DNA from: Solirubrobacteraceae bacterium
Lineage (GTDB): Bacteria > Actinomycetota > Thermoleophilia > Solirubrobacterales > Solirubrobacteraceae
Direction of reading: 5' to 3'
Assembly (NCBI GenBank): GCA_029263125.1
Contig: JAJCYD010000035.1
Span: 1-64,000 of the forward strand
DNA length: 64,000 bases
The position numbers and the translations under genes are program-made. The notes beneath the pieces were generated by a model that ran no database searches, was not told the origin of the DNA, and saw only the letters and a program-made list of their open reading frames with translations. Positions 1 through 8,074 of the stretch are shown here, in pieces (the first letter of the stretch is position 1; each line of letters opens with the position of its first letter).

Positions 1-61
1 TCCGGTCGGCATCACGCAACTTGCGGATGACCTGCTCGGGGGTATGCCTGGTGCGCTTCAT
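1..61 (-). CDS. IS3-family transposase OrfA, N-terminal fragment leaving the window
   Basis: Reading from the ATG at 61-59 on the minus strand gives 20 residues beginning MKRTRHTPEQVIRKLR, ending at the window edge. This is the usual opening of the helix-turn-helix OrfA of IS3-type elements (compare 'M-K/R-x-R-x-T-P-E-Q-I-I-x-K-L-R-E-A'). The rest of the element lies outside the window. The sequence on the other side of the start codon (62-125) would contain the element's terminal repeat, but I cannot fix the end without the partner end. The remnants that follow suggest this edge is a site of past insertions. Confidence 0.7.
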   Translation of the reverse strand, partial: MKRTRHTPEQVIRKLRDADR

Positions 62-146
62 CGTGATCGTCCTTGCTCGCCCATCTTGCAGGGCGCATAG
101 AACTCTCACAAGCACCGGACCGAACCACCGGGGTCACGCCACGGTC

Positions 147-875
147 ATGCCAACAAAATCGGGTGGGTCCTGATAGATGACTTGCACGCATGATCCCGGT
201 CCAAGGTGCCGCGTCGCTGGCGACAATGGGGCACGCGCCCGATAGCCGGGCGAATCCCAGGCATGGCTACGAGCAGGCTTCGACCTTCGACTCTGGTCAG
301 GGACGCCTGGACGTGCTTGCCCTGGCGCAAGCCCAGGACGATCTTCGTCAACTCGATGTCGGACCTCTTTCACGAGGACATCCCGTTCGCGTTCATCGAG
401 CAGGTATTCGCAACGATGCGCGCGGCCGACTGGCACACGTTTCAGATCCTCACCAAACGCCAAGGATCGACTCATCGAGCTCGCTGAGCGACTCGACTGG
501 CCCGCCAACGTTTGGATGGGCGTCACGATCGAGAGTCGGCGCTTCGTGCACCGAGCCAATGCGCTGCGGACCGTCCCCGCCGCCGTGCGATTCATCAGCG
601 CCGAGCCACTGCTTGGGCCGCTTGACGGCCTCGGCCTCGAAGGCATCGACTGGCTGATTGCCGGCGGCGAATCCGGTCCCCGTCATCGGCGCGTGGACGC
701 CGATTGGATCCGCGGGCTCCGGGATGCCTGTGCCGTAGAGGGAGTGGCATTCTTCTTCAAGCAATGGGGTGGCGCCCGCCCGAAGTCCAACGGGCGTGAG
801 CTCGACGGCCGCACGTGGGACGACTACCCGCCCCCCAGCACACAGCGAGGGGCCGGGATCGCAGCCCACGCCTGA
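147..875 (+). pseudogene. DUF5131 (phage Gp37/Gp68-like) gene, broken by several frameshifts
   Basis: Pieces of one protein are spread over different frames. Around 205-487 one frame reads [21 protein letters not shown] and then FQILTKR, both typical of DUF5131 proteins. From about 470 the text continues in another frame as [12 protein letters not shown], then GVTIESRR, FISAEPLLGPL, WLIAGGESGP and FFFKQWGG, ending at a stop at 873-875. The change of frame sits near 466-470 and is consistent with one extra base. Further breaks are needed between 150 and 330, where a likely N-terminus (N-K-I-G-W) is in yet another frame and meets a stop. Family members are about 240 residues and common in phages and mobile DNA; their function is not settled. 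I regard this copy as dead. Confidence 0.75.
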
Positions 876-1015
876 CGCTTGGATGGTTGGTCACCGGAGC
901 CCAGGCCAGCTCGCGGCTGAACATTGGTCCGCGGCCGCTCGATTGCGAAACCCTGGAACATGTCTTCGTGTTGCAACGGGAACCGAATGCCCCCAGCGGG
1001 GTAGTGCCCCCTGTG

Positions 1016-1417
1016 ATGAGCACACATATGTCCCTCAACGAACGCGTCTTCGAGCTGCCCGCAACGGCGGCCGCGGCCGGCCTGGCCCGCCGCGAGCTGG
1101 CATCGATGCCAGGAATCACGGGCGAAATCGCCTACAAGGCGCTGCTCATGACGTCCGAGTTGATTGCCGTCTACCTGCATGACGTCGTTCCCTCGCCAGA
1201 GGCGACGGTCCGGCTGTCGTTGCGAGTGACCCCCGAACGCGTGCGCATCGAGGTCGGCGGGCGCCGTCCGGGGGTGTCGCCCGACGCGCTCATGCAGTCC
1301 AGCGAGACCCCGTCGCTGGGTGGCTTCGGGCTGCAGATCGTCGAGCGGATGGCCGACGCGTGGGGCGTCGAGGGTGCCGACGACACGATGATCTGGTTCG
1401 AGCTGAATCGCCAGTAG
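1016..1417 (+). CDS. ATP-binding protein, RsbW/anti-sigma kinase-like (GHKL fold)
   Basis: 133 residues if the ATG at 1016 is used; an in-frame ATG four codons later is equally possible. The layout fits the stand-alone HATPase_c proteins related to RsbW/SpoIIAB: an N-terminal strand-helix segment, a helix containing TSELI, and a C-terminal GGFGLQIVERMADAWGVE that matches the G box and following helix. In active family members the first helix reads S-E-L-(V/I)-x-N; here the position of the ATP/Mg-binding Asn appears to be Val (SELIAV). It may therefore bind its partner without being a kinase. It lies directly before the helicase gene (21-bp gap, same strand), with which it may be co-transcribed. 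Such proteins usually control alternative sigma factors; the partner is not in this window. Confidence 0.7.
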   Translation: MSTHMSLNERVFELPATAAAAGLARRELASMPGITGEIAYKALLMTSELIAVYLHDVVPSPEATVRLSLRVTPERVRIEVGGRRPGVSPDALMQSSETPSLGGFGLQIVERMADAWGVEGADDTMIWFELNRQ

Positions 1418-1438
1418 GCGCGATAGCGTGCCGGGGCG

Positions 1439-3601
1439 ATGCAGCTCGCCCCCGAACGCCAGAACGTCGAGCTGCGCCGCGACGGCGACGGGACGCAGCT
1501 CGTCGTGCTCGGCTTTCCCTACGACGCGCACATCGTGGCAGTCGTCCGCGGCATCCCGGGGCGGCGCTTCGATTGGGACGCGCGCGAGTGGTGGGCGCCG
1601 GTCGACGACTGGGTCGGCGTGCACGTCGCCGATGTGCTGGAGCGCTTCCCCGATCTGACGGCCAGCGCCGAGGTCGACGCCTGGCTGGCGCAGATCCAGC
1701 GCCGCTGGGTCGGCCACGTCTCGACCGTGCGCCACGACGGCCGCGGCTGGTGGGTGCTCGCGACGCGCGCCGGCACGCCGCCCGACGAGCTGGTCGCCGG
1801 ATTCGTCGAGCGCGAGGGCGTGCTGCTCGCGCCGCTGACGCGGACGGGCGCCGCTACGCTGGCCGAGGAGGACAACGCGCGGCTGGACGCCGGCGCCAAC
1901 CGCTGCGTCGAGGCGCTCTTGTCCGGGGAGGATCCGCCGCCCGCCCGCCTGACCGCGGCGCGCACCTTCGACGGCGAGCGCCTGCGCCTCGACGTCCTGT
2001 GGGATCCGGCGATCGGCGACGCGTTCGGCAAGCTCCCCGGCGCGGAGGCACGCGGGCGCACGCTGCCGGTCGACCCCTGGGTCGTCGAGGGGCTGGATGC
2101 GTTCATCGCCCTGCATGGCGTGGCGGTCGACGGGCCGGGCACGTTCACCCTCGATCGGCTGCGCGCCGAGCACGACGAGGCGCTGGCGACGATCCGCTCG
2201 TCGCGCGCGGTCAGCGGCGAGCCGATCGACGAGGTCGCCGCGGTGCTCGGCGGCGAGCTGGCGCCGTTTCAGTGGGCGGGCGTGCGCTATGCGCTGCAGG
2301 CGCGGCGCACATTCATCGCCGACGAGCAGGGGCTGGGCAAGACCGTCGAAGCGCTCGCGGCGATCGAGGCCGACGGCGCCTACCCGGCCGTCGTCGTGTG
2401 CCCGGCGTCGCTGAAGCTCAACTGGGAGCGCGAGACGCAGAAGTGGCTGTCGCACCGCAGCGTGACGGTGATCGGCGGCCGCGTGGCCGTGCCACAGACC
2501 GGCGACATCACGATCCTCAACTACGAGATCGTCGCCGCCCACCGCGAGGCGCTGGGCCGGCTGCGCCCGCGGGCGCTCGTCGTCGACGAGTCCCACTACG
2601 TCAAGAACCCGCAGGCCAAGCGCACGCGCGCCGTGCGCAAGCTCGCCGACGCGGTCGCGCCCGACGGGCTGCGCCTCGCGCTCAGCGGCACGCCCGTGCT
2701 CAACCACGCCGAGGAGCTCGTCTCGCAGCTCCGCGTGATCGGGCGGCTCGGCGAGTTCGGCTCCGGCGCGCAGTTCGCGCGGCAGTTTCGCGGCGAGCAT
2801 TCCGAGGAGCGCCTGCACTGGCACCTGCGCCGGCGCTGCTTCATCCGGCGGCTGAAGTCCGAGGTCCTGCCCCAGCTGCCCGCCAAGCGCCAGGTCGTGG
2901 TGCCGGTCGCGCTGGGCAACGAGCGCGAGTACCGCCTCGCCGAGGACGATGTCATCGCCTGGCTGCGCACCCAGCCGCTGGACCTGCGCGAGCTGGATGC
3001 GAAGATCGCCGCGACGCTGCGCGCCGAGCGCCTGGCGCAGCTGGGCACCCTGCAGCGCCTGGCGGCGCGCGGCAAGCTCGGCGCCGCACTGGGGTGGATC
3101 GGCGACTTCCTGGAGTCCGGCGAGCCGCTCGTCGTCTTCGCCCGCCACATCGAGGTGCAGGAGGCGGTGCTCGCCCGCTTCCCCGACGCCGCGCACCTGC
3201 TCGGCCGCGACTCGACCGTCCGCCGCGACGAGACGGTGTCCGCGTTTCAGGAGCCTGACGGCCCGCAGCTGCTGATCGCCGCGACGCGTGTCGCGGCGCA
3301 GGGCATCACGCTGACGCGGGCGTCGAACGTCGCGTTCTTAGAGCTCGAATGGACGCCGGCGATGCATGACCAGGCCGAGGACCGCTGCCACCGCATCGGC
3401 CAGCGCGACGCCGTGACGGCGTGGTACCTGCTGGCGGCGAACACGATCGACGAGACGATGGCCACGCTGATCGCGCGCAAGCGCGGGATCGTGGCCGCGG
3501 TCACCGACGGCGAGCGCGCCGACACCGACGGCCTCGTCGACGGCGTCGTGCGCGAGCTGCGCGAGGGCCGGCCGCTGCGTCACCTGCGCCCGGTGGCGTA
3601 A
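1439..3601 (+). CDS. SNF2-family DNA helicase/ATPase
   Basis: 720 residues. The Swi2/Snf2 helicase motifs are all visible: motif I DEQGLGKT (about residue 297), motif II DESH (about 382), motif III LALSGTP, and in the second RecA lobe the block ending HRIGQRD (about 650) that marks SNF2 enzymes. The first roughly 240 residues have no helicase motif; they contain a Trp-rich segment (RREWW-type, FDWDAREWW) of the kind found ahead of SMARCAL1/HARP-like annealing helicases. Expected role is ATP-driven remodelling or annealing of DNA during repair or fork restart. The ATG at 1439 follows the previous stop by 21 bases. A hairpin (3613-3663) separates it from the convergent superoxide dismutase gene. 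Confidence 0.88.
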   Translation: MQLAPERQNVELRRDGDGTQLVVLGFPYDAHIVAVVRGIPGRRFDWDAREWWAPVDDWVGVHVADVLERFPDLTASAEVDAWLAQIQRRWVGHVSTVRHDGRGWWVLATRAGTPPDELVAGFVEREGVLLAPLTRTGAATLAEEDNARLDAGANRCVEALLSGEDPPPARLTAARTFDGERLRLDVLWDPAIGDAFGKLPGAEARGRTLPVDPWVVEGLDAFIALHGVAVDGPGTFTLDRLRAEHDEALATIRSSRAVSGEPIDEVAAVLGGELAPFQWAGVRYALQARRTFIADEQGLGKTVEALAAIEADGAYPAVVVCPASLKLNWERETQKWLSHRSVTVIGGRVAVPQTGDITILNYEIVAAHREALGRLRPRALVVDESHYVKNPQAKRTRAVRKLADAVAPDGLRLALSGTPVLNHAEELVSQLRVIGRLGEFGSGAQFARQFRGEHSEERLHWHLRRRCFIRRLKSEVLPQLPAKRQVVVPVALGNEREYRLAEDDVIAWLRTQPLDLRELDAKIAATLRAERLAQLGTLQRLAARGKLGAALGWIGDFLESGEPLVVFARHIEVQEAVLARFPDAAHLLGRDSTVRRDETVSAFQEPDGPQLLIAATRVAAQGITLTRASNVAFLELEWTPAMHDQAEDRCHRIGQRDAVTAWYLLAANTIDETMATLIARKRGIVAAVTDGERADTDGLVDGVVRELREGRPLRHLRPVA

Positions 3602-3612
3602 GGGCTACTGCG

Positions 3613-3663
3613 GGGGGTGTGCCGTCCTATGAACGCCGGGGTGTCTCAGAATGGCACACCCCC
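3613..3663. terminator. Hairpin between convergent genes
   Basis: GGGGGTGTGCC at 3613-3623 is the exact reverse complement of GGCACACCCCC at 3653-3663, an 11-bp perfect stem. A second GGGGTGT at 3638-3644 inside the loop could pair with the same right arm, so two alternative hairpins exist. There is no T-tract. The position, between the helicase stop and the dismutase stop on opposite strands, fits a shared bidirectional terminator. Confidence 0.6.
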
Positions 3664-3716
3664 ACCTGCCGACCGCGAACGTGGCACCGAACGCCCCCCT
3701 CCGCGACGAGTCTGCG

Positions 3717-4616
3717 TCAGATCATCCCGCGCTCGGGCGCGATGATCCACAGGTCCAGCGCCGCCTGCTTGATCATCGGCGGCTCGAGGTCGGCGACGGT
3801 CGCGGCGCCGCGACCCTCGAGGTTCTTGGCCAGCTCGCCCCACGCGCGGGCGATCGAGCCGACCTTCGCCATCGGTCCCCAGCCGGCGAGCGCTCCGAGC
3901 TCCGCGGACTGCGTGCGCGCGTCGTCCAGCGTGAGCTCGCCGAACACGCGCTGTGTCCCGCTGATGCTGACCGGCCGCTGCAGGATGTGGCTGACGTCGG
4001 GCACGGGCGCGTCGGCGTAGCGCTTGGCGACGACCTCCCAGTTGACGACCTCGAACCACGCCTTGACGTAGTCCGCGCGCCGGTTCTCGTAGTCGAGGTA
4101 GTAGGCGTGCTCCCAGACGTCGACGCCCAGCAGCGGCGTCAGGCCGTCGGTGATCGGGTTGTCCTGGTTGGTCGTCGTCACGATCAGCACCCGCGAGCCG
4201 TCGTGGACCAGCCACGCCCAGCCGGAGCCGAACGTGCTCATCGCCGCGGCCTCCATCGTCTCCTTGAAGACCTCGAAGGTCCGGAAGGTGTCCTTGATCG
4301 CGTTGAGGAGCTTGCCGGCCGGCTCGCCGCCACCGCCCTCTCCGGCGGGCGCCATGCTGCGAAAGAAGATGTTGTGGTTGTAGTAGCCGCCGGCGTTGTT
4401 GCGGACGGTCTCGCGGATCTCCTCGGGCAGCTCGTCCAGCCGGGGCAGCAGCTTGATCGGCTTGATGCCCTCCCACTCCGTTGCATCCAGTGCGGCGTTG
4501 GCCTTGTCGACGTACGCCTGGTGATGCTTGTCGTGGTGCACGCGCATCGTCGCCTCGGAGATATGGGGTTCGAGCGCGTCGTAGGCGTAGTTGAGATCTG
4601 GAACGGAGTAGGCCAT
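3717..4616 (-). CDS. Superoxide dismutase [Fe/Mn] with C-terminal extension
   Basis: 299 residues. The first about 205 residues are a complete Fe/Mn superoxide dismutase: HHDKHHQAYVDKAN near the N-terminus (first metal His), NAGGYYNHN (second His), and DVWEHAYYLDYENRRADYVKAW, which holds the Asp and His ligands. It converts superoxide to oxygen and peroxide. Family members usually stop soon after this block, but this protein continues for about 90 residues with a soluble, mostly helical tail (starting near ILQRPVSISGTQRVFGEL and ending IIAPERGMI). I do not recognise the tail. No signal peptide is seen, so the enzyme is probably cytoplasmic. A lipoprotein gene starts upstream on the same strand and ends 22 bp before this ATG. 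Confidence 0.9.
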   Translation of the reverse strand: MAYSVPDLNYAYDALEPHISEATMRVHHDKHHQAYVDKANAALDATEWEGIKPIKLLPRLDELPEEIRETVRNNAGGYYNHNIFFRSMAPAGEGGGGEPAGKLLNAIKDTFRTFEVFKETMEAAAMSTFGSGWAWLVHDGSRVLIVTTTNQDNPITDGLTPLLGVDVWEHAYYLDYENRRADYVKAWFEVVNWEVVAKRYADAPVPDVSHILQRPVSISGTQRVFGELTLDDARTQSAELGALAGWGPMAKVGSIARAWGELAKNLEGRGAATVADLEPPMIKQAALDLWIIAPERGMI

Positions 4617-4638
4617 GGCGCGACGATACCTCGCGGCG

Positions 4639-5154
4639 TCAGTTGAGCGCGATCGGCAGGCCGAAGCAGTCCGAGCGAAAGCCGTACGTGAGGCCGAGAC
4701 GCTCCATCTTCGCGCGGTTGTTCGTCGCGTCGGTGGCGAGGTCGATGATCGGCGGCAGGTCGCCGCGGTCGGCCGCGGGCAACGCGTCCTCGAGATCCTT
4801 CAGCGCCGCCTCCGCCGCCGTCGTCAGGCGCTCGATCTGCGTCTCGTCGCCGGCTGGCGGATCGATCGCCTTGAACTTCTCGAGCTTGTCGGCCTGCACC
4901 TTGTATGTCTCGCGCAGCAGCGGCGCGCCCTTGCGCAGCCGGCTCGCGTAGGTCCCCGTGCCCTCGATCAGCGCCTTGATCTTGCGATTGCGCGGGCGCG
5001 ACTCGTCGGTGACCTTCTTGCACAGCGCGTCGACCTTGGCGATGTACGCCATGCGGACCTTGGCGGCGTCGGCCTGCGAGTCGTCATCGCCGCCGCAGCC
5101 GGCGGCGAGCAGCCCGACGGCGAGGATCGTGATCGCCAGCGTTCGCGTGAGCAT
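4639..5154 (-). CDS. Secreted lipoprotein of unknown function
   Basis: 171 residues from the ATG at 5154; a longer reading adds 11 Arg-rich residues before the signal peptide and is less likely. The start is a lipoprotein signal: MLTRTLAITILAVGLLAAGC, with the lipobox L-A-A-G-C, then GGDDDS as a flexible linker. The mature part is helical and charged, with a Cys near the start (DALCKKV) and another near the end (RSDCFGLP) that could form a disulfide. No enzyme motif is seen. Similar anonymous lipoproteins are common in Actinobacteria. It lies just upstream of the superoxide dismutase on the same strand and may share its transcript. Confidence 0.75.
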   Translation of the reverse strand: MLTRTLAITILAVGLLAAGCGGDDDSQADAAKVRMAYIAKVDALCKKVTDESRPRNRKIKALIEGTGTYASRLRKGAPLLRETYKVQADKLEKFKAIDPPAGDETQIERLTTAAEAALKDLEDALPAADRGDLPPIIDLATDATNNRAKMERLGLTYGFRSDCFGLPIALN

Positions 5155-5219
5155 GGCGCGACGATACCCGCCGCGCCCGCGCGGCACGCCGCTGCCGGCG
5201 AACCCGGATACTCCCCACG

Positions 5220-6167
5220 ATGAAGGTCATCATCGCGCGCACGCTGCCCGCAGCGGGCCTGGACAAGCTGAAGGCCCGTTTCGACGTGGCGTGCGGCGGC
5301 CTGCCGCTCGATCAGGGCTGGCTGCTGCGCCATGCACGCGGCGCGAGCGCCATCGTCGCCGACCCGACCGTGCCGATCGGCGGCGACCTGCTGGACCTGG
5401 CGGGCGACAGCCTGCGCGTCGTGTCGAACTTCGCCGTCGGCTTCGACAACATCGACGTCGACGCGGTGCGCGAGCGCGGGCTGCGCGCGACGAACACTCC
5501 CGACGTGCTGACCAACGCCACCGCGGAGCTGGCCGTCGCGCTGATGCTCGCGGCGGGGCGGCGGATCGTCGAGACCGACCAGATCTTCCGTCGCGGCGAC
5601 TGGGCCGGCTGGGAGCCCGAGCAGTTCCTCGGGCACGAGCTCGCGGGCGCGACCGTCGGGCTCGTCGGCTTCGGGCGCATCGGCCAGCGCGTCGCCGAGC
5701 TGCTGTCAGGCTTCCGAGCACGGATCGTCTTCGCCGACGCCCACCCGATGGACGAGGCCGCCGCCAGGCATGGCGCGCAGCGGATGGACCTCGCCGAGCT
5801 GCTGGCGGCATCGGACTACGTCAGCCTGCACGTCAACCTGACGCCGCAGACCAGGCACATGATCGACGCGGCCGCGCTCGCGCGCTGCAAGCCCGGGGCG
5901 ATCCTCGTCAACACCTGCCGCGGCGGCGTGGTCGACACCGCCGCCCTCGTGCATGCGTTGCGCGACGGCCCGCTCGCCGGCGCCGGCCTTGACGTCTACG
6001 AGCACGAGCCCGCCGTGCCGCAGGACCTCGCCGCGCTGCCCAACACCGTGCTCGTCCCGCACATCGGCTCGGCGACGCGCACGACGCGCGACGCGATGGC
6101 CGAGCTGTGCGCCGACAACGTCATCGCGGTGCTCGACGGCGGCGAGCCGCTCACCCCCGTGGTGTAG
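5220..6167 (+). CDS. D-2-hydroxyacid dehydrogenase (glyoxylate/hydroxypyruvate reductase type)
   Basis: 315 residues. Domain order is that of the D-isomer 2-hydroxyacid dehydrogenases: an outer catalytic domain, an NAD(P)-binding Rossmann domain with VGLVGFGRIGQRVAELL, then the C-terminal return. The catalytic set is visible: Arg in NTCRGGVVD, Glu in GLDVYEHEP, and His in LVPHIGSAT. VSNFAVGFDNIDV is the usual segment before the hinge. The closest pattern is glyoxylate or hydroxypyruvate reductase, but phosphoglycerate and formate relatives share these motifs. There is no C-terminal ACT domain, so it is not the typical SerA. The ATG at 5220 is the first Met of the ORF. Its last 17 bases overlap the convergent gene at 6151. 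Confidence 0.88.
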   Translation: MKVIIARTLPAAGLDKLKARFDVACGGLPLDQGWLLRHARGASAIVADPTVPIGGDLLDLAGDSLRVVSNFAVGFDNIDVDAVRERGLRATNTPDVLTNATAELAVALMLAAGRRIVETDQIFRRGDWAGWEPEQFLGHELAGATVGLVGFGRIGQRVAELLSGFRARIVFADAHPMDEAAARHGAQRMDLAELLAASDYVSLHVNLTPQTRHMIDAAALARCKPGAILVNTCRGGVVDTAALVHALRDGPLAGAGLDVYEHEPAVPQDLAALPNTVLVPHIGSATRTTRDAMAELCADNVIAVLDGGEPLTPVV

Positions 6168-6510
6168 CCAGCAGCCCGACGACGTCGTCGAGGCGGTGGC
6201 GCGCGCACAGCTCGGTCAGCGTCACGCGTGCTCCCTCGCGGTTGTAGGGCAGCGCCTCCAGGGCGCTGAGACCCAGGCGCAGATCGGCAAGACCGGCCGC
6301 CGGACGCTCCAGCGCAAAGCGCGCGAGCCATTTCGTGGCGGCGCGGTCGAAGGCGTCGTCATCTCGCGCGGCCATCAGCAGGACGACCGACAGGGCGTCC
6401 ACGAGGTTCACGCGATGGCCGAGCTCGGTGGCGGCGGCGCGCACGCCGACGAGGTCCCCTCGACCCAGCGCGCAGCGAAACCACGTGTACGAACGACCCT
6501 TGATTGACAT
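6151..6510 (-). CDS. Conserved hypothetical protein (small helical)
   Basis: 119 residues when started at the ATG at 6510 (MSIKGRSYTWFRCALGRGD); the reading frame is open further upstream, but that part looks non-coding. The protein is almost entirely helical with conserved-looking segments NLVDALSVVLLMAARDDDAF and ATKWLARFALERP. I recall proteins of this type as anonymous genes in actinobacterial genomes but know of no function. No membrane segment or signal is present. It converges on the dehydrogenase gene with a 17-bp overlap of the 3' ends. Confidence 0.6.
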   Translation of the reverse strand: MSIKGRSYTWFRCALGRGDLVGVRAAATELGHRVNLVDALSVVLLMAARDDDAFDRAATKWLARFALERPAAGLADLRLGLSALEALPYNREGARVTLTELCARHRLDDVVGLLATPRG

Positions 6511-6622
6511 ACGAACACATGTTCGCATATGTTTCGGCGGCCATACCAGTGGGGCACACCTCACACAACGCCTCAAGATTCTCGGCCATGCTGCCGATAC
6601 GGACCACGGGCCCATTCAGACC

Positions 6623-6796
6623 ATGTTCACGATCACCGTCATCTTCGCGCTCCTCGTCGCCCTCTGGGGCTTCTCCAGCACGATCGCGTCCTTCGCGAAG
6701 CGGAAGCTGGCAAGCGCCAGACCACGCGTGCGTGCGTCGACCCCGCGCGACCGCGCCCCGCAGGCACGCGGCTCGCGTCCCGTCGCGTCCGCATAG
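6623..6796 (+). CDS. Possible small single-pass membrane protein
   Basis: 57 residues from the ATG at 6623. The N-terminal segment FTITVIFALLVALWGFSS is a good membrane helix and is followed by a basic tail rich in Arg and Ala. This is the layout of many actinobacterial micro-proteins. No clear ribosome-binding site is seen. It stands alone between a divergent hypothetical gene and moeA. It may be a chance ORF. Confidence 0.35.
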   Translation: MFTITVIFALLVALWGFSSTIASFAKRKLASARPRVRASTPRDRAPQARGSRPVASA

Positions 6797-6862
6797 CGAC
6801 CCCGCGAACGCCGGCGCGCCACCCCAGGTAGGGCAGGTCGCCGCTGGTAGCGTCCCGCCGCG

Positions 6863-8074
6863 ATGAAACGGATCTCGATCGAAGACGCGCGACGTCACGT
6901 GCTCGAGCACACGGCCACGCTTGAGCCCGAGCAGGTCGACCTCGACGACGCCCTCGGGCGCGTGCTGGCGGTCGACGCAGTCGCGCCCAACCCCGTGCCG
7001 CCCTTCGATTGCTCGACGATGGACGGCTTCGCGGTGCGCTCCGCGGACACCGGCAAGGCGCCCGTCACGCTGCGCCTCGTCGACGAGGCCCGCGCGGGCA
7101 GGGCCGCCGGCGCCACGGTCGAGGCGGGGACGGCGATTCGCGTCTCGACCGGTGCCCCGATCCCCGGCGGCGCCGACGCGGTCATGCGCCAGGAGCTGAC
7201 GAGCGTGTCCGGCGACGACGCCACCGTCACGATCGAGGAGACCGTCACGGCCGGCACCGACGTCCGCGTCGCCGGGGGCGACATCCCCGAGGGCGCGATC
7301 GTCCTGCGGGCCGGCACGCTGCTGACCGGTCCCGAGATCGGCGTGCTCGCAGCCGTCAACATCCCGCGGCCCTCGGTCGTGCGGCGCCCCCGCATCGCGC
7401 TCGTGAGCACCGGCGACGAGCTGATCGAACCCGGCGGTCCGCTGAAGCCCGGCCAGATCCGCGACACCAACGGCTACGCGTTGAGCGCCGCCGCACGCCT
7501 GGCGGGCGCGCAGATCATCTCCCGGGTGAAGGTCGGCGACGACCGCGAGGCCACGATCGCGACGCTGCGCGAGGCGATGCAGGGGGCCGACATCCTCGCA
7601 ACGGTCGGCGGCGTGTCGGTCGGCCCGCACGACCACGTCCGCCCGTCGCTGGAAGCGCTCGGCGCACGGGAGATCTTCGGCCGCGTCAGCCTGCGCCCCG
7701 GCGGACAGATCTGCTTCTACGTCGCCCAGGACGGCACGCTCGCCTTCGCCCTGCCCGGCAACCCCGTCTCGGCGACCGTGTCCTTCAGGCTGTTCGTCGT
7801 CGCGGCGATCGACGCGCTGCTGGGTCGCGGGCGGGCCGAGCGTCGCACGACGGCGACGGCCGCGGTCGACCTTCCCGGCCGGATCGGGCGCACCACGGCC
7901 GTGCGCTGCAACGCCGAGCTGCGCGAGGACGGCTGGTACGTCGCCCCATCCCAGAGCCATCAGGACTCCCACGTCCTGACGTCGATGCTGGGGATCGACG
8001 CCTACGCCTTCGTGCCCGAGGATCGCGAGTCGCTGAACGCCGGCGAGCGCGTCCAGGTCGAGTTCACCCGCTGA
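6863..8074 (+). CDS. moeA: Molybdopterin molybdenumtransferase MoeA
   Basis: 403 residues, the normal length for MoeA. Features in order: an N-terminal segment with DALGRVLAVDAVA and PPFDCSTMDGFAV (family signature), the beta-rich domain with STGAPIPGGADAVM, the MoCF-fold domain with ALVSTGDELIEPG, IRDTNGYAL and GGVSVGPHDHVRPSL, and the C-terminal beta barrel. MoeA inserts molybdate into adenylylated molybdopterin in the cytoplasm to give molybdenum cofactor. No other cofactor gene is adjacent. The 3' end overlaps a convergent hypothetical gene by 73 bases, so one of the two stops may be misplaced or the overlap is real. Confidence 0.93.
   Translation: MKRISIEDARRHVLEHTATLEPEQVDLDDALGRVLAVDAVAPNPVPPFDCSTMDGFAVRSADTGKAPVTLRLVDEARAGRAAGATVEAGTAIRVSTGAPIPGGADAVMRQELTSVSGDDATVTIEETVTAGTDVRVAGGDIPEGAIVLRAGTLLTGPEIGVLAAVNIPRPSVVRRPRIALVSTGDELIEPGGPLKPGQIRDTNGYALSAAARLAGAQIISRVKVGDDREATIATLREAMQGADILATVGGVSVGPHDHVRPSLEALGAREIFGRVSLRPGGQICFYVAQDGTLAFALPGNPVSATVSFRLFVVAAIDALLGRGRAERRTTATAAVDLPGRIGRTTAVRCNAELREDGWYVAPSQSHQDSHVLTSMLGIDAYAFVPEDRESLNAGERVQVEFTR

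Noticed and set aside
824-3196. 790-codon open frame on the minus strand opposite the SNF2 helicase gene
   Set aside because: Its composition (Arg/Ala/Gly/Leu/Asp runs, no motif) is that of an antisense shadow of a GC-rich gene, whereas the plus-strand frame holds all helicase motifs.
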